Shown in pieces: positions 1-8,260 of a stretch of 34,392 nucleotides of DNA; the stretch's first letter is position 1; the number at the start of each line of letters is the position of its first letter. Position numbers and translations under genes: made by a program. Below the pieces are notes generated by a model. The model saw only the letters and a list, made by a program, of their open reading frames with translations, ran no database searches and had not been told where the DNA came from. This DNA comes from Nevskiaceae bacterium (GTDB lineage: Bacteria; Pseudomonadota; Gammaproteobacteria; Nevskiales; Nevskiaceae): positions 1-34,392 of the forward strand of contig SCVA01000051.1 of the NCBI GenBank assembly GCA_004297005.1, read 5' to 3'.

Positions 1-713
1 CCAACCCCAACGACGAACCCTTCCCGGCCCTGCCGGAGATCAGCAAGGCCGAGGCCGACGCCCTGCGCGCCGCGCAGGAGCAGCTCGCCCAGCTCAGCAA
101 CGAGGCCACCAGCCTGCCGGTGCAGGAGCCGGGTGCGCGGCCTTCGCGTGCCCTGCCCTATGAGCTGTTCGTCAGCGCGAGCGTCGGCACCGGCACCGTC
201 GAACTGCGCTTCGACAACACCGGCGCGCAGGGCGCGGTGTTCCACGTCTACGACAAGACCAATCTGCTGGCGACCCCGCGCCGCTACGCGGTGGAGGCCG
301 GCAAGTCGCTGACCGGCACCTGGGTGGCGCTCGGCAGCTACGACCTCTGGGTGCTGGGGCCGAACGGCTTCCACCGCCACTTCCAGGGCAGCGCGCTGAA
401 TCTGCCCACCGGCGGCGCGCCGGAGATCGACGTCTGCTACGACAGCGCCAACGGCGATGTCTACGTGAAGCTGCACAACTCGGGCTCGGCGACGCTGAGC
501 TACCAGTTGGTGGCCAATGCCTACTTCAGCTCCCAGCCGGAAACCGTCGAGGTGCCTGCCGGCGCCAGCGCCGAGCGGCATTGGGTGCTGAAGGCGGTGG
601 GCGGCTGGTACGACTTCACGGTCAGCGCCGACAACGGCTTTCTGCGCCGTTTCGCGGGCCGGGTGGAAACCGGCCGGCACACGATCAGCGATCCGGCGCT
701 GGGGCTCATCTAG
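1..713 (+). CDS. Phospholipase C, phosphocholine-specific type, C-terminal part (5' end outside window)
   Basis: The frame is open from base 3 to the TAG at 711-713, so this is the 3' part of a longer gene. The first ~40 residues (NPNDEPFPALPEIS, then an Ala/Glu/Gln-rich helix) resemble the linker that follows the catalytic domain in PlcH/PlcN-type phospholipases C. Two tandem beta-sandwich repeats of about 85 residues follow, each ending in a G-YDLWVLGPNGFHR- or GWYDFTVSADNGFLRR-like strand. This is the bacterial phospholipase C C-terminal domain (DUF756) arrangement. The family hydrolyses phosphatidylcholine or sphingomyelin outside the cytoplasm. The catalytic domain and Tat signal are not in the window, so head-group specificity cannot be judged. 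The protein ends in -LGLI. The next gene starts 33 bases downstream on the same strand. Confidence 0.85.
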   Translation, partial: NPNDEPFPALPEISKAEADALRAAQEQLAQLSNEATSLPVQEPGARPSRALPYELFVSASVGTGTVELRFDNTGAQGAVFHVYDKTNLLATPRRYAVEAGKSLTGTWVALGSYDLWVLGPNGFHRHFQGSALNLPTGGAPEIDVCYDSANGDVYVKLHNSGSATLSYQLVANAYFSSQPETVEVPAGASAERHWVLKAVGGWYDFTVSADNGFLRRFAGRVETGRHTISDPALGLI

Positions 714-745
714 CAGCACGAGCTGGCGCGGAGTAGGGTCCGCGC

Positions 746-1585
746 ATGTCCGACGCCGCGCTGCTGCGCCTGCTTGCCGCCCTGCTGAGCCTGGCCCTGT
801 TGCTGCTGGCCGAGCGGCGCTGGCCATTCCAGGTTCTGCCGGCTGGCCGCTGGTGGCCCAATCTGGGACTCGCCGCCCTGAGCGCCGGCCTGGTGGCGCT
901 GCTGCCTCTGCTGTCGGCACTGGTCGCCGCCGAATGGGCGGCCGATCAGCACTTCGGCCTGCTGCACTGGTTGCGGCTGCCGGACTGGCTGGCGTTGCCG
1001 CTCGCCTTCCTGGCCCTGGACGCCGCCGTCTACGCCCAGCACCGCGCCATGCACCACTGGCCGCTGCTCTGGCGCCTGCACCAGGTCCACCACGCCGACC
1101 CGGCGCTGGACGTGACCAGTGGCCTGCGCTTCCACCCCGCCGAAGCCCTGGTCTCGGCCGCCTACAAGGCGGCGGTGACGGCGCTGCTGGGCGCTTCGCC
1201 GGCGGCGGTACTGGCCTTCACCCTGGCGCTCAATCTCGGCGCCCTGTTCAGCCACGCCAACCTGCGACTGCCGGCCGGCGCCGAGCGGCGCCTGCGCTGG
1301 CTGCTGGTGACGCCGGGCATGCACCGCATCCACCATTCCCAGCGGATGGACGAACAGCAGCGCAACTACGGCTTCTTCTCACCCTGGTGGGATCGCGCCT
1401 TCGGCAGCTATCAGGCGGAGCCGGAGGGCGGCGAGGCGGCGCTGCGCATCGGTCTCGCCAGCGAACCGCCGGGGGCCTCCGGCCTGCTGCGGCTGTTGCG
1501 GCTGCCGTTCCGGGCTGACGACGGCGCCCCGGCTTCCGATACCATGCCGGCCACATGCAAGACGCCGCCCGACTCGAAGCCCTGA
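746..1585 (+). CDS. Fatty acid hydroxylase / sterol desaturase family membrane protein
   Basis: This 279-residue integral membrane protein carries the histidine boxes of the di-iron fatty-acid hydroxylase superfamily: HRAMHH (residues 99-104), HQVHH (112-116) and HRIHH (193-197). Further conserved His residues sit at 130 (RFHP) and 170 (FSHAN). Hydrophobic segments lie at about 5-22, 38-62, 80-97 and 135-168. The family uses O2 and a non-haem di-iron centre to hydroxylate or desaturate lipids; the substrate cannot be told from sequence. The ATG at 746 has an AGTAGGG-like ribosome site just upstream. The last 31 bases overlap the start of the sigma factor gene, which suggests co-transcription and translational coupling. 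The C-terminal ~30 residues encoded in the overlap look non-conserved. Confidence 0.88.
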   Translation: MSDAALLRLLAALLSLALLLLAERRWPFQVLPAGRWWPNLGLAALSAGLVALLPLLSALVAAEWAADQHFGLLHWLRLPDWLALPLAFLALDAAVYAQHRAMHHWPLLWRLHQVHHADPALDVTSGLRFHPAEALVSAAYKAAVTALLGASPAAVLAFTLALNLGALFSHANLRLPAGAERRLRWLLVTPGMHRIHHSQRMDEQQRNYGFFSPWWDRAFGSYQAEPEGGEAALRIGLASEPPGASGLLRLLRLPFRADDGAPASDTMPATCKTPPDSKP

Positions 1586-2121
1586 TCCTGGCCACCGCCG
1601 GCGGCGACGCGCGGGCGTTCCGCGAACTCTATGAGGCCAGCAGCTCGCATCTGTTCGCACTGCTGCTGCGTATGCTCAAGCGTCGGGACTGGGCTGAAGA
1701 GGCGTTGCAGGACAGTCTGCTGAAAGTCTGGCGCAAGTCGGAATCCTATTCCCCCGACAAGGGTTCGCCTGCCACCTGGCTGTACACCATCGCCCGTCAC
1801 CGCGCGCTCGATCTGCTGCGCGCGCAGCGGCCGGAGGACAGTCTGGAGATGGGCGAAGACGAGGACGGCGCGACCATCACCATGGATGTCGCCGACGAAG
1901 GCGAGAACCCGGAGGCCCGCGCGGTGGAAAGCGAGGGCGTCGGGCAGTTGGAGCGCTGCATGAAGGGCCTGCTGGAGCCGGAGCGCAAGAGCGTGATGCT
2001 GGCCTACTACGAGGGCTATACGCATCCCGAGTTGGCGAGCACGCTGGGCGCCCCCCTGGGCACGGTGAAGAGCTGGGTGCGACGCGGCCTGGCCAAGCTG
2101 CGCAGCTGCCTGGAGGGCTAA
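1555..2121 (+). CDS. ECF-family RNA polymerase sigma factor (SigK/RpoE-like)
   Basis: This 188-residue protein has sigma region 2 at about residues 20-90 (RELYEASSSHLFALLLRML, then TWLYTIARHRALDLLR). It has region 4 at about 130-185 with a helix-turn-helix ending GTVKSWVRRGLAKLRSCL, and lacks regions 1 and 3, as ECF sigmas do. The acidic stretch at ~95-125 is the variable linker. Its partner anti-sigma factor begins five bases after the stop. The start ATG lies inside the preceding desaturase gene with no strong Shine-Dalgarno site, so expression probably depends on translation of that gene. The ECF/RskA pairing suggests a stress or envelope signal. No target promoter is recognisable in the window. 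Confidence 0.92.
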   Translation: MQDAARLEALILATAGGDARAFRELYEASSSHLFALLLRMLKRRDWAEEALQDSLLKVWRKSESYSPDKGSPATWLYTIARHRALDLLRAQRPEDSLEMGEDEDGATITMDVADEGENPEARAVESEGVGQLERCMKGLLEPERKSVMLAYYEGYTHPELASTLGAPLGTVKSWVRRGLAKLRSCLEG

Positions 2122-2126
2122 GGGCC

Positions 2127-2906
2127 ATGCGCTACCGCACCCCCGAACTCCGCTCCCAGCTCGCCGCCGAGTACGCGCTCGGCCTGCTGGTGGGGCGAGC
2201 GCGCCGCCGTTTCGAGCGCCAGCTCGCCCGCGAACCAGAGTTGCGCGAGGAACTGCGGTTCTGGAACGAGCGCTTCGCCGAGATCCCCGCCAGCCTCAAG
2301 CCGGTGCCACCGCGCGAACTGGTCTGGACGGCGCTCGCGCAGGAAATCCTCAAGGACCAGAACAAGATTCAGCCCCTGGTGGCGCCAACGAGAGCCGCCC
2401 CACCGGCGGCCCGCGAACCCATCGGCCTGTACCGCAGCTGGGCGCTGGTGGCGACGCTGGTGACCGTGCTGATGGGCGTGGCGCTCTGGCGCGAGCAGGC
2501 TCGCAACAGCAGTCTGCTGGCGCTGCTGGAAGTCGCCCAGAACCAGCCCATGCCCTACGTCGCCGCCATCCACTTCGACGGCAGCGAGGCGCGCTGGGCG
2601 GTGTCGCTGCACCCAGACAAGAAACTGATGCGCATCACCATCGCTCCCGGCAGCCTGCCGGTAGATGTTGCCCAGCGCGATCTGGAACTCTGGATGCTCG
2701 ACAGCCAGGGCCAGCCGCACGCCCTGGGCCTGCTGCCCACCGCTGCCGGTGTGCCGCTGGAGCTGCCGATGCCGGACATGCCGCGCTCCGAGCTGAGCGC
2801 CATGACCATCACCCTGGCGGTCAGCGAAGAGCCCAAGGGCGGCTCGCCCACTGGTCTGCCCACCGGCAAGGTGCTGGGCGCGATGCCGGCGGCCCGGGCG
2901 CTCTGA
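2127..2906 (+). CDS. Membrane anti-sigma factor, RskA-like
   Basis: This 259-residue protein has an N-terminal cytoplasmic part (about 1-100) that starts like RskA-type anti-sigma domains (LRSQLAAEYALGLLVGRARRRFERQLA). One transmembrane helix follows at about 104-121 (SWALVATLVTVLMGVALW). The C-terminal periplasmic domain (about 130-250) contains LELWMLDSQGQPHALGLLP, matching the anti-sigma-K C-terminal fold. No HxxxCxxC zinc motif is present, so it is not a ZAS-type anti-sigma. It sits five bases downstream of the ECF sigma gene and presumably holds that sigma at the membrane until the periplasmic domain is processed. That mechanism is known for the family and inferred here. The gene converges with acvB across a hairpin array. 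Confidence 0.88.
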   Translation: MRYRTPELRSQLAAEYALGLLVGRARRRFERQLAREPELREELRFWNERFAEIPASLKPVPPRELVWTALAQEILKDQNKIQPLVAPTRAAPPAAREPIGLYRSWALVATLVTVLMGVALWREQARNSSLLALLEVAQNQPMPYVAAIHFDGSEARWAVSLHPDKKLMRITIAPGSLPVDVAQRDLELWMLDSQGQPHALGLLPTAAGVPLELPMPDMPRSELSAMTITLAVSEEPKGGSPTGLPTGKVLGAMPAARAL

Positions 2907-2910
2907 GCTG

Positions 2911-3136
2911 GTGAGGTCGGCCCACTGCGTGGGCCTGTGAGGGCGCGGGGCTGGCTGCGCCGCCCGCTGTGAGGGCACTCGCTACGCTCGTTGTGACGGG
3001 CGACAGCCGCAAAGCGCAGACTCGGTGGCTGTTTTCTTTGCGACGCTTTTCCCTCACAGGCGGCGTAGCCGCCGACCTCACAGCGAGCCGCGCAGCGGCA
3101 GCGCCCTCACAGCCCCACGCAGTGGGGCGACCTCAC
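2911..3136. repeat. Mirrored array of small palindromes bounded by GTGAGG/CCTCAC
   Basis: The whole convergent gap is repetitive. GTGAGG boxes occur at 2911, 2937 and 2969, with a variant GTGACGG at 2993. The inverted form CCTCAC occurs at 3052, 3076, 3105 and 3131. Spacings of 26/32/24 on the left mirror 24/29/26 on the right. Between boxes sit short hairpins with three-base loops: GCCCAC-TGC-GTGGGC, GGCGGC-GTA-GCCGCC, GCCGC-GCA-GCGGC and GCCCCAC-GCA-GTGGGGC. The outer 36 bases of each arm match in inverted orientation at 34 positions. The last CCTCAC box contains the acvB stop codon. It looks like a REP/REPIN-type extragenic element that may also act as a bidirectional terminator or mRNA stabiliser. 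Confidence 0.8.
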
Positions 3137-4596
3137 GGCAGGGGCGCAGGCAAAGCCCCGAGGATGGTCGCCGCCAGCTTGTCGTAGTCGCCATCGAAGT
3201 GATGCCCGCCCGGCAGCTTGGCGACCAGCGCGTTGGAGCCCTGCAACTGCGGACAGATGCTGTCGTCCTCTTCGGCGCCGTAGATGCACAGGAAGCGCAC
3301 GCCGCGCATGCGCCGCACCTCCGGCAGGGTCTCAGGACCGTTGTTGTTGTCGGCCACCCAGTTGCTGAGCTGGAACTCGAACACCGCGTGGTCGGACAGG
3401 CCCATGCCGGCCGCCAGCAGCACCTTGGCGCGGGTCTCGGCCGGCAGGCCGTTGACCGCGAAGGGCAGCACGTCGGCGCCCTGCGAGTAGCCGATCAGGA
3501 TCACCTCGCGTTTGTTCCAGGCCGAGAGGTAGTGACGGATGATCTTGTCGACATCGGCGGCGATGCCGGCCGGCGTGCGCGAAGTCCAGAAATAGCGCAG
3601 CGAATCGACGCCGACCACCGAGATGCCCTGCGCCTGCAGGGCCGCCGAGACCTCCTTGTCGAGCCCGGCCCAGCCGCCGTCGCCGCTCCAGAGCACCGCG
3701 AAGCGCGGGTTGTCCTTGCCGCTGGCGGCGGGCTCCTCGATCACCGGCAAGTCGCCGAGATCGGTAGGCGCGGCGGCGACGCTGCCCTGGCGCGTCGCCA
3801 AGCGGTGGTAGGCGGCGACGAAGGCGGCGCGCGCGCGGGGACTGGCGGCGTAGTCGTGGCCGACGCCAGCCAGCAGCACCTGACGGGCGGCGGGAATCTG
3901 GGCGAGGAACCGACCGGTGGCCGGCGCGTCGCAGACCGGATCGGCGCTGCCGAGCAGGTTCAGCAGCGGCACCGCCAGCTTCGGCGCGGGCAGGAAGTCC
4001 ACACCCTTGCCGTCCTTGCGGCGCTCGAAGCGCAGGCCCTCGCCGGGACAGACCGCCTTCTTCAGTTCGAGGTCGGGGCAGAAGCCCAGCAGCAGGCCGG
4101 CGGCGAAGGTCTCGGCCGGCGCCTGCGCCAGGGTGGCATAGCCCAGGGTGGCGCCGGCCGAGTAGCCGACCAGTACCGGCGGCCGGTAACCCGGCGCCTT
4201 GGCATAGGCCTGGACGAAGTGCGAGAGGTTTTCCAGATCACCATCGGGGAATACGCAGTCACCACCATCGGCTTCGAGGTCGGCCATGAATTGCGCACTG
4301 TCGATGCCCGCCACCAGCGCGCCCTCGGCGACCAGGGTCTGCGCCAGCTGGCTCATCGCCGGCTGCCAGCCGCCGTCGCCGGACAGCAGCAAGGCAAAGC
4401 TCTTCGGATTCCCCGAAGGGCTGAACACATGCACCTGCCGGAAGCGGCCGTGGTCGAGCACTTGCTCGTTCGCGGCGAGCACCGGCTTGGCAACAGCCGG
4501 CTTGGCCGGAGCCGCAGCCAGCAGGCCCGGCGCGAGCAGGGCCAGCACGACAGTCAGCAGGGCGCCACACAAGACGTGGCGGCGATCCAGGCTCAT
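3133..4596 (-). CDS. acvB: AcvB/VirJ family protein, probable lysyl-phosphatidylglycerol hydrolase
   Basis: This 487-residue exported protein has an N-terminal hydrophobic signal (about 8-28) followed by two related alpha/beta-hydrolase domains. Domain 1 has LLSGDGGW (about 70-77) and the nucleophile elbow GYSAG (Ser146), with Asp219 and His247 as candidate triad members. Domain 2, the VirJ-like part, has LWSGDGGW (302-309), GYSQG (Ser371), an acidic GAEEDD loop (440-445) and GGHHFDGDY (463-471). In Agrobacterium AcvB is a periplasmic hydrolase that removes lysine from lysyl-PG made by the MprF homologue LpiA. The gene overlaps the mprF stop by four bases (ATGA), giving translational coupling. 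Its own stop codon lies in the hairpin array. The frame stays open upstream antisense to mprF, but the signal sequence fixes the start at 4596. Confidence 0.9.
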   Translation of the reverse strand: MSLDRRHVLCGALLTVVLALLAPGLLAAAPAKPAVAKPVLAANEQVLDHGRFRQVHVFSPSGNPKSFALLLSGDGGWQPAMSQLAQTLVAEGALVAGIDSAQFMADLEADGGDCVFPDGDLENLSHFVQAYAKAPGYRPPVLVGYSAGATLGYATLAQAPAETFAAGLLLGFCPDLELKKAVCPGEGLRFERRKDGKGVDFLPAPKLAVPLLNLLGSADPVCDAPATGRFLAQIPAARQVLLAGVGHDYAASPRARAAFVAAYHRLATRQGSVAAAPTDLGDLPVIEEPAASGKDNPRFAVLWSGDGGWAGLDKEVSAALQAQGISVVGVDSLRYFWTSRTPAGIAADVDKIIRHYLSAWNKREVILIGYSQGADVLPFAVNGLPAETRAKVLLAAGMGLSDHAVFEFQLSNWVADNNNGPETLPEVRRMRGVRFLCIYGAEEDDSICPQLQGSNALVAKLPGGHHFDGDYDKLAATILGALPAPLP

Positions 4597-7145
4597 TTCG
4601 TCAGCACTCCCTTGAGGCCGCCGCTGACCAGGGCGGCGATGTCGGTAAAGGCCAGGATCGGCTTCAGGCCGCCCTCGGCGCAGAGATAGCGCGCCTCCCA
4701 GGTCGGGTCGAATTTTTCCTTGAAGCTGCGCAGGCCCTGGAAGTTGTAGAAGTTCTCGCCGTGGAGGTAGATCAGTCGCGCCAGGCGCTGCCAGCGCGGT
4801 GCGTTGTAGTGCTCCGACATGCCCGACATCGGCGCCATGCCCAGACCAAACTGCGCATAGCCCTCGGCCTGGCAGTGCAGCATCAGCTGCACGAACAGAT
4901 AGTCCATCACCCCGCGCGGCGCCTCCGGGGTGTAGCGCATCAGGTCGATGGTGGCCTCGGTCCTGAGCTCGGTGGTCATCACGTTGGCGAAGGCCACCGG
5001 CTTGCCGTTTTTGCTGGCGATCGCCACCGGCGTGCGGCTCAGGTAGGCGGGCTCGAAGGAGCCCAGCGAGAACGCCTTCTCGCGGGTCGCATGCTGAGCC
5101 AGCCAGGCGTCGGAGATCGCCCGCAGCTCGGGCAGCAGCGGCTCCACCTCGGCGGCGGGAATCACTTGGAAGCTCAGGCCTTCGCGCTCGCCCTTGCTGA
5201 TCGCCTGACGCAGATGGGCGCGCTTGGAGCCCTTGAGGCTGAAGTCCTTGAGCGGCACGAAAGCGTATTCGCCCAGCTTGTAGGCCGACATTCCGACGTC
5301 GACATACAGCGCCAGGTTGCGGCCACTGGCCTGGTAGAAGCAGGCGCGGCCACCGTGGGCGTGGGCCAGCTCGACGAAGCGCCAGATCAGCTCCACCGCC
5401 TCGCTCTCGAGACCCACCGGGTCGTACAACGCCGCCCATGTGCGGGCGCGCTTGCCGTACATCAGGAAGCTCTTGCCGGACTCGGAGAACAGCAGGCTCT
5501 TGTCGCCCATCAGCGCCAGCATGGCGTCGGCCCGGCCCTGGCCGCGGATGATGGCAGCGGCGCTCTCCAGCTCCTCCGGTCCGGCGTCTTCGACTTCGCC
5601 GCTGGCCGGGCGGAATGCCTGCCAGAGCGCGAAGGCAAAGCCCAGCAGCACCACACTCAGGATCGCGCGCAGGCTGCGCGGCGCATGGGCATCGAAGGCA
5701 AACTGCCACCACAGGTCATTGGTGTAGTCGACATCGCGGTAGGCGAAGAACATCAGCCAGACGATGGCGCCGAGCACCGCGCCCACCATCAGCAGCCAGT
5801 TGAGCGAGAACGGCTGCGCGAAAAGCGAGGCGCGACGGTCGAACTCCTGGCGGCCGGCGACCAGCAGCAATACCAGCACCGACAGCGCGCTGAGCTCACC
5901 CAGCGCCACGCCCTTGGGCAGGGCGAACACGGCGCTGATCAGCGCCAGCGCCACCGCCGCCCACCAGGCGGCGTCCAGGCGCAGCAGCAGGCCACGGGCG
6001 ACGAACAGCAGGCCCAGTCCGGCGATGCTGCCGAGAAAGTGCGCGCCTTCGACGAATACCAGCGGGATACGCAGCGCCAGGAGCTCGGTGGCTTCGTCGG
6101 TAGACGGCGTCACTCCCGACACCAGCAGCATCACGCCGACCGTGAAGGTGGCCACCGATAGGAACAGCGGCGACAGCTCCGCCGCCTGCTGGCGCACCCG
6201 GCTCTGGCTGATCGCGCGCCATTCGCGCACCACCAGCAGCAGCACCGCCAGCGCCAGCGGCGCGCCGTAGTAGATGGCGCGATACAGCACCAGGGCACCG
6301 GCGATCTGCTCGGCCGGCAGGGCACCGCGGAAGGCGAGCAGCATCACCGCCTCGAACACGCCGATGCCGCCCGGCACATGCGAGATCACGCCCAGAGCGA
6401 TGGCCAGGGCGAAGAAGGCCAGGAACACGCCGAAGCTGACGCTGGAGGCCGGCAGCAGCAGCCAGAGCACGGCGGCGGTGCAGAGGATGTCCAGCGCCGA
6501 GACCAGCAACTGGGCGGCGGCCAGGCGCCAGGACGGCAGCACCAGACTGCGGCCGGCAACCCGTAGCGGCTCTCCGCGCGCGCAGAGCAGCAGCAGTGCG
6601 CCGATGCCGATCAGCACCAGCAGGGCCAGCGCCCGCAGCAGCCCGGCCGGCAGTGGCAGCAGGCTGTAAGCGGCCTCCGCGCCCCAGAGCAGACCCAGGG
6701 CGCCGATCGCGGTGATACCCAGGCCGAAGCCCCCCGCGACGAAGGCCATCAGCCGCGCCACCTGCCCGGGCTCCATGCCGGCGGCACCGTAGACCCGCAG
6801 GCGCACCGCGCCGCCGGTGAGCACGCCCAGGCCGACGGTATTGCCCAGGGCATAGCCGGCGAACGAACCCAGCGCCAGGGTGCGCAGCGGCAGGCGCACA
6901 CCCAGATAGGCCAGGCCCGAGGCGTCGTAGCCCGCCAGCGCGACGAAGGACAACAGCGTGAACAGGCCAGCGGCCCAGAGCGCGCTGGCCGGCGTCCGAT
7001 GAATCTCCGCCAGCACGTCGGCATAGCGGATTTCCTGGGTCAGCCGCTGCAGGGCGAAGAACGCCAGGGCCAGAAGACCGAGCACCAACAGCGTCGAAAG
7101 CCAGGGGCGCAGGGTGGTCAGAAGAGCCTTGAGGCGAGTCAGCAT
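4593..7145 (-). CDS. mprF: Bifunctional phosphatidylglycerol lysyltransferase/flippase MprF
   Basis: This 850-residue protein has the full MprF architecture. Residues ~1-510 are a polytopic membrane region with the flippase-like LPG-synthase transmembrane signature (GNTVGLGVLTGGAVRLRVYG near 100-120, SHVPGGIGVFEAVML near 250-270). The cytosolic C-terminal ~320 residues are a DUF2156 synthase domain (MLALMGDKSLLFSESGKSFLMYG, SLGSFEPAYL, GLGMAPMSGM, FYNFQGLRSFKEKFDP). It transfers lysine or another amino acid from tRNA to phosphatidylglycerol and flips the product, reducing envelope negative charge and susceptibility to cationic peptides. The amino-acid specificity cannot be read from sequence. 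It starts 31 bases after the UPF0104-like gene and overlaps acvB by four bases. Confidence 0.95.
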   Translation of the reverse strand: MLTRLKALLTTLRPWLSTLLVLGLLALAFFALQRLTQEIRYADVLAEIHRTPASALWAAGLFTLLSFVALAGYDASGLAYLGVRLPLRTLALGSFAGYALGNTVGLGVLTGGAVRLRVYGAAGMEPGQVARLMAFVAGGFGLGITAIGALGLLWGAEAAYSLLPLPAGLLRALALLVLIGIGALLLLCARGEPLRVAGRSLVLPSWRLAAAQLLVSALDILCTAAVLWLLLPASSVSFGVFLAFFALAIALGVISHVPGGIGVFEAVMLLAFRGALPAEQIAGALVLYRAIYYGAPLALAVLLLVVREWRAISQSRVRQQAAELSPLFLSVATFTVGVMLLVSGVTPSTDEATELLALRIPLVFVEGAHFLGSIAGLGLLFVARGLLLRLDAAWWAAVALALISAVFALPKGVALGELSALSVLVLLLVAGRQEFDRRASLFAQPFSLNWLLMVGAVLGAIVWLMFFAYRDVDYTNDLWWQFAFDAHAPRSLRAILSVVLLGFAFALWQAFRPASGEVEDAGPEELESAAAIIRGQGRADAMLALMGDKSLLFSESGKSFLMYGKRARTWAALYDPVGLESEAVELIWRFVELAHAHGGRACFYQASGRNLALYVDVGMSAYKLGEYAFVPLKDFSLKGSKRAHLRQAISKGEREGLSFQVIPAAEVEPLLPELRAISDAWLAQHATREKAFSLGSFEPAYLSRTPVAIASKNGKPVAFANVMTTELRTEATIDLMRYTPEAPRGVMDYLFVQLMLHCQAEGYAQFGLGMAPMSGMSEHYNAPRWQRLARLIYLHGENFYNFQGLRSFKEKFDPTWEARYLCAEGGLKPILAFTDIAALVSGGLKGVLTK

Positions 7146-7176
7146 GTAGGGCGGCGGCGGCAGCGGGGGCGAGATT

Positions 7177-8118
7177 CTACGTCGCCGGCCGTCCCTGCCA
7201 GCGGCGGATTTCCTCCACCGCCAGCCAGATCAGCGCCAGGACCAGAGGCAGGAGGTAGTACAGCGCACGAAAGACCAGGGCCGCGCCCAGCAGTTCCGAC
7301 TTCGGGGCTGACGGCAGGGCGAGCAACAGCACCGATTCGAACACTCCCAGGCCGCCGGGCACGCTGCTGGCGATCGCCGCCGCCATCGCCAGGGCGTACA
7401 GGCCGAGAAAGGCGATATAGCCCACCTCCGGCAAGGCCGGCATCAGCAGGTAGAGCGCCGCCGCCGAGCAGGCGAGGTCGGCGACGCTGACCATCATTTG
7501 TCCGAGGGCCTGCTTCCAGCCCGGCGAGGCTAGGTCGCCACCGGCGATCCGGAACGGGCGGCCGGCTCGACCGGCGGTCAGCCAGAAATAGGCGAGAAGG
7601 AAGCCGATGTTGACCAGGGCGAGGGCACGCACCCAGGGCTCGGCGAGGTGCAGGATCCGCGCCGCCTGGGCGGTCTGCAGCAGCAGCGCGGCATCCAGCA
7701 CCAGATTCACTCCCAGGGCGAAGGTGATGGCGCACCAGGCGGCGATCCCGGCGATCTGGGCCGCCGAGAGGCCCAGCCGCGAGTACGCACGGAGCCTCAA
7801 GGCACCACCCGAAAGCGCCGAAAAGCCCAGGTTGTGGCCCACCGCATAGGCGCTGACCGAAATCGGCCCGACTTGGGCATAGGGCAGCCGGCTGCCGACC
7901 AGGCGCACCGCCAGGAGGTCGTAATAGCTGAGCATCCAGTAGCTGCCGGCGACACAGGCCAGGGCGGCGGCCAGTCGCCAGCCGGGCAGGCCCAACAGAT
8001 GAGCCCGCACCTCGGGCCAGCGCACCTGACCCAGGCTGTCGCTCAGCACCCAGAGGGCGAAGCCGAAGACCGCCAGACTCAGGGCGGCAAGCAGGCGGGA
8101 TTTCAAGCGTGGGGACAT
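7177..8118 (-). CDS. UPF0104 / MprF-like transmembrane protein (stand-alone flippase-type domain)
   Basis: This 313-residue polytopic membrane protein belongs to the lysylphosphatidylglycerol-synthase transmembrane/YbhN (UPF0104) family. It shares with the neighbouring MprF N-terminal half the signatures HNLGFSALSGGALRLRAYSRLG (MprF: GNTVGLGVLTGGAVRLRVYG) and SSVPGGLGVFESVLLLAL (MprF: SHVPGGIGVFEAVMLLAF). It has no DUF2156 synthase domain. It is probably the first gene of the operon with mprF and acvB. Its start lies in a 142-base divergent region shared with the patatin gene. A role in lipid translocation, or as an auxiliary flippase for the aminoacyl-PG pool, is inferred from family and position. 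Confidence 0.85.
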   Translation of the reverse strand: MSPRLKSRLLAALSLAVFGFALWVLSDSLGQVRWPEVRAHLLGLPGWRLAAALACVAGSYWMLSYYDLLAVRLVGSRLPYAQVGPISVSAYAVGHNLGFSALSGGALRLRAYSRLGLSAAQIAGIAAWCAITFALGVNLVLDAALLLQTAQAARILHLAEPWVRALALVNIGFLLAYFWLTAGRAGRPFRIAGGDLASPGWKQALGQMMVSVADLACSAAALYLLMPALPEVGYIAFLGLYALAMAAAIASSVPGGLGVFESVLLLALPSAPKSELLGAALVFRALYYLLPLVLALIWLAVEEIRRWQGRPAT

Positions 8119-8260
8119 AGGCCGTTGGTCTTAGTGACTCTAGGGAATGCCCGGTTTTCGTGTAGTCTGCGGGCTGTGAATCAAATGCTCGTTCAAGTTA
8201 CTCGGCCCGGACGCAATGCCCGCGAGCGGCCGCCAGCATAAGCCAGAGCCCGCGAACGGC

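Noticed and set aside
3025..4689. Long plus-strand open frame opposite acvB
   Set aside because: It is the complement of a high-GC gene with strong family signatures; its translation is Arg/Gly/Gln-rich with no domain, and it begins inside the hairpin array.
4600..5712. Minus-strand frame extending acvB upstream into mprF to give ~859 residues
   Set aside because: The extra part is an alternative frame of the MprF synthase domain, Arg/Gly-rich and domainless; the AcvB signal peptide fixes the start at 4596.
4761..6161. Plus-strand open frame opposite mprF
   Set aside because: Composition (His/Gln/Arg/Ala-rich) and lack of motifs mark it as the shadow of mprF.
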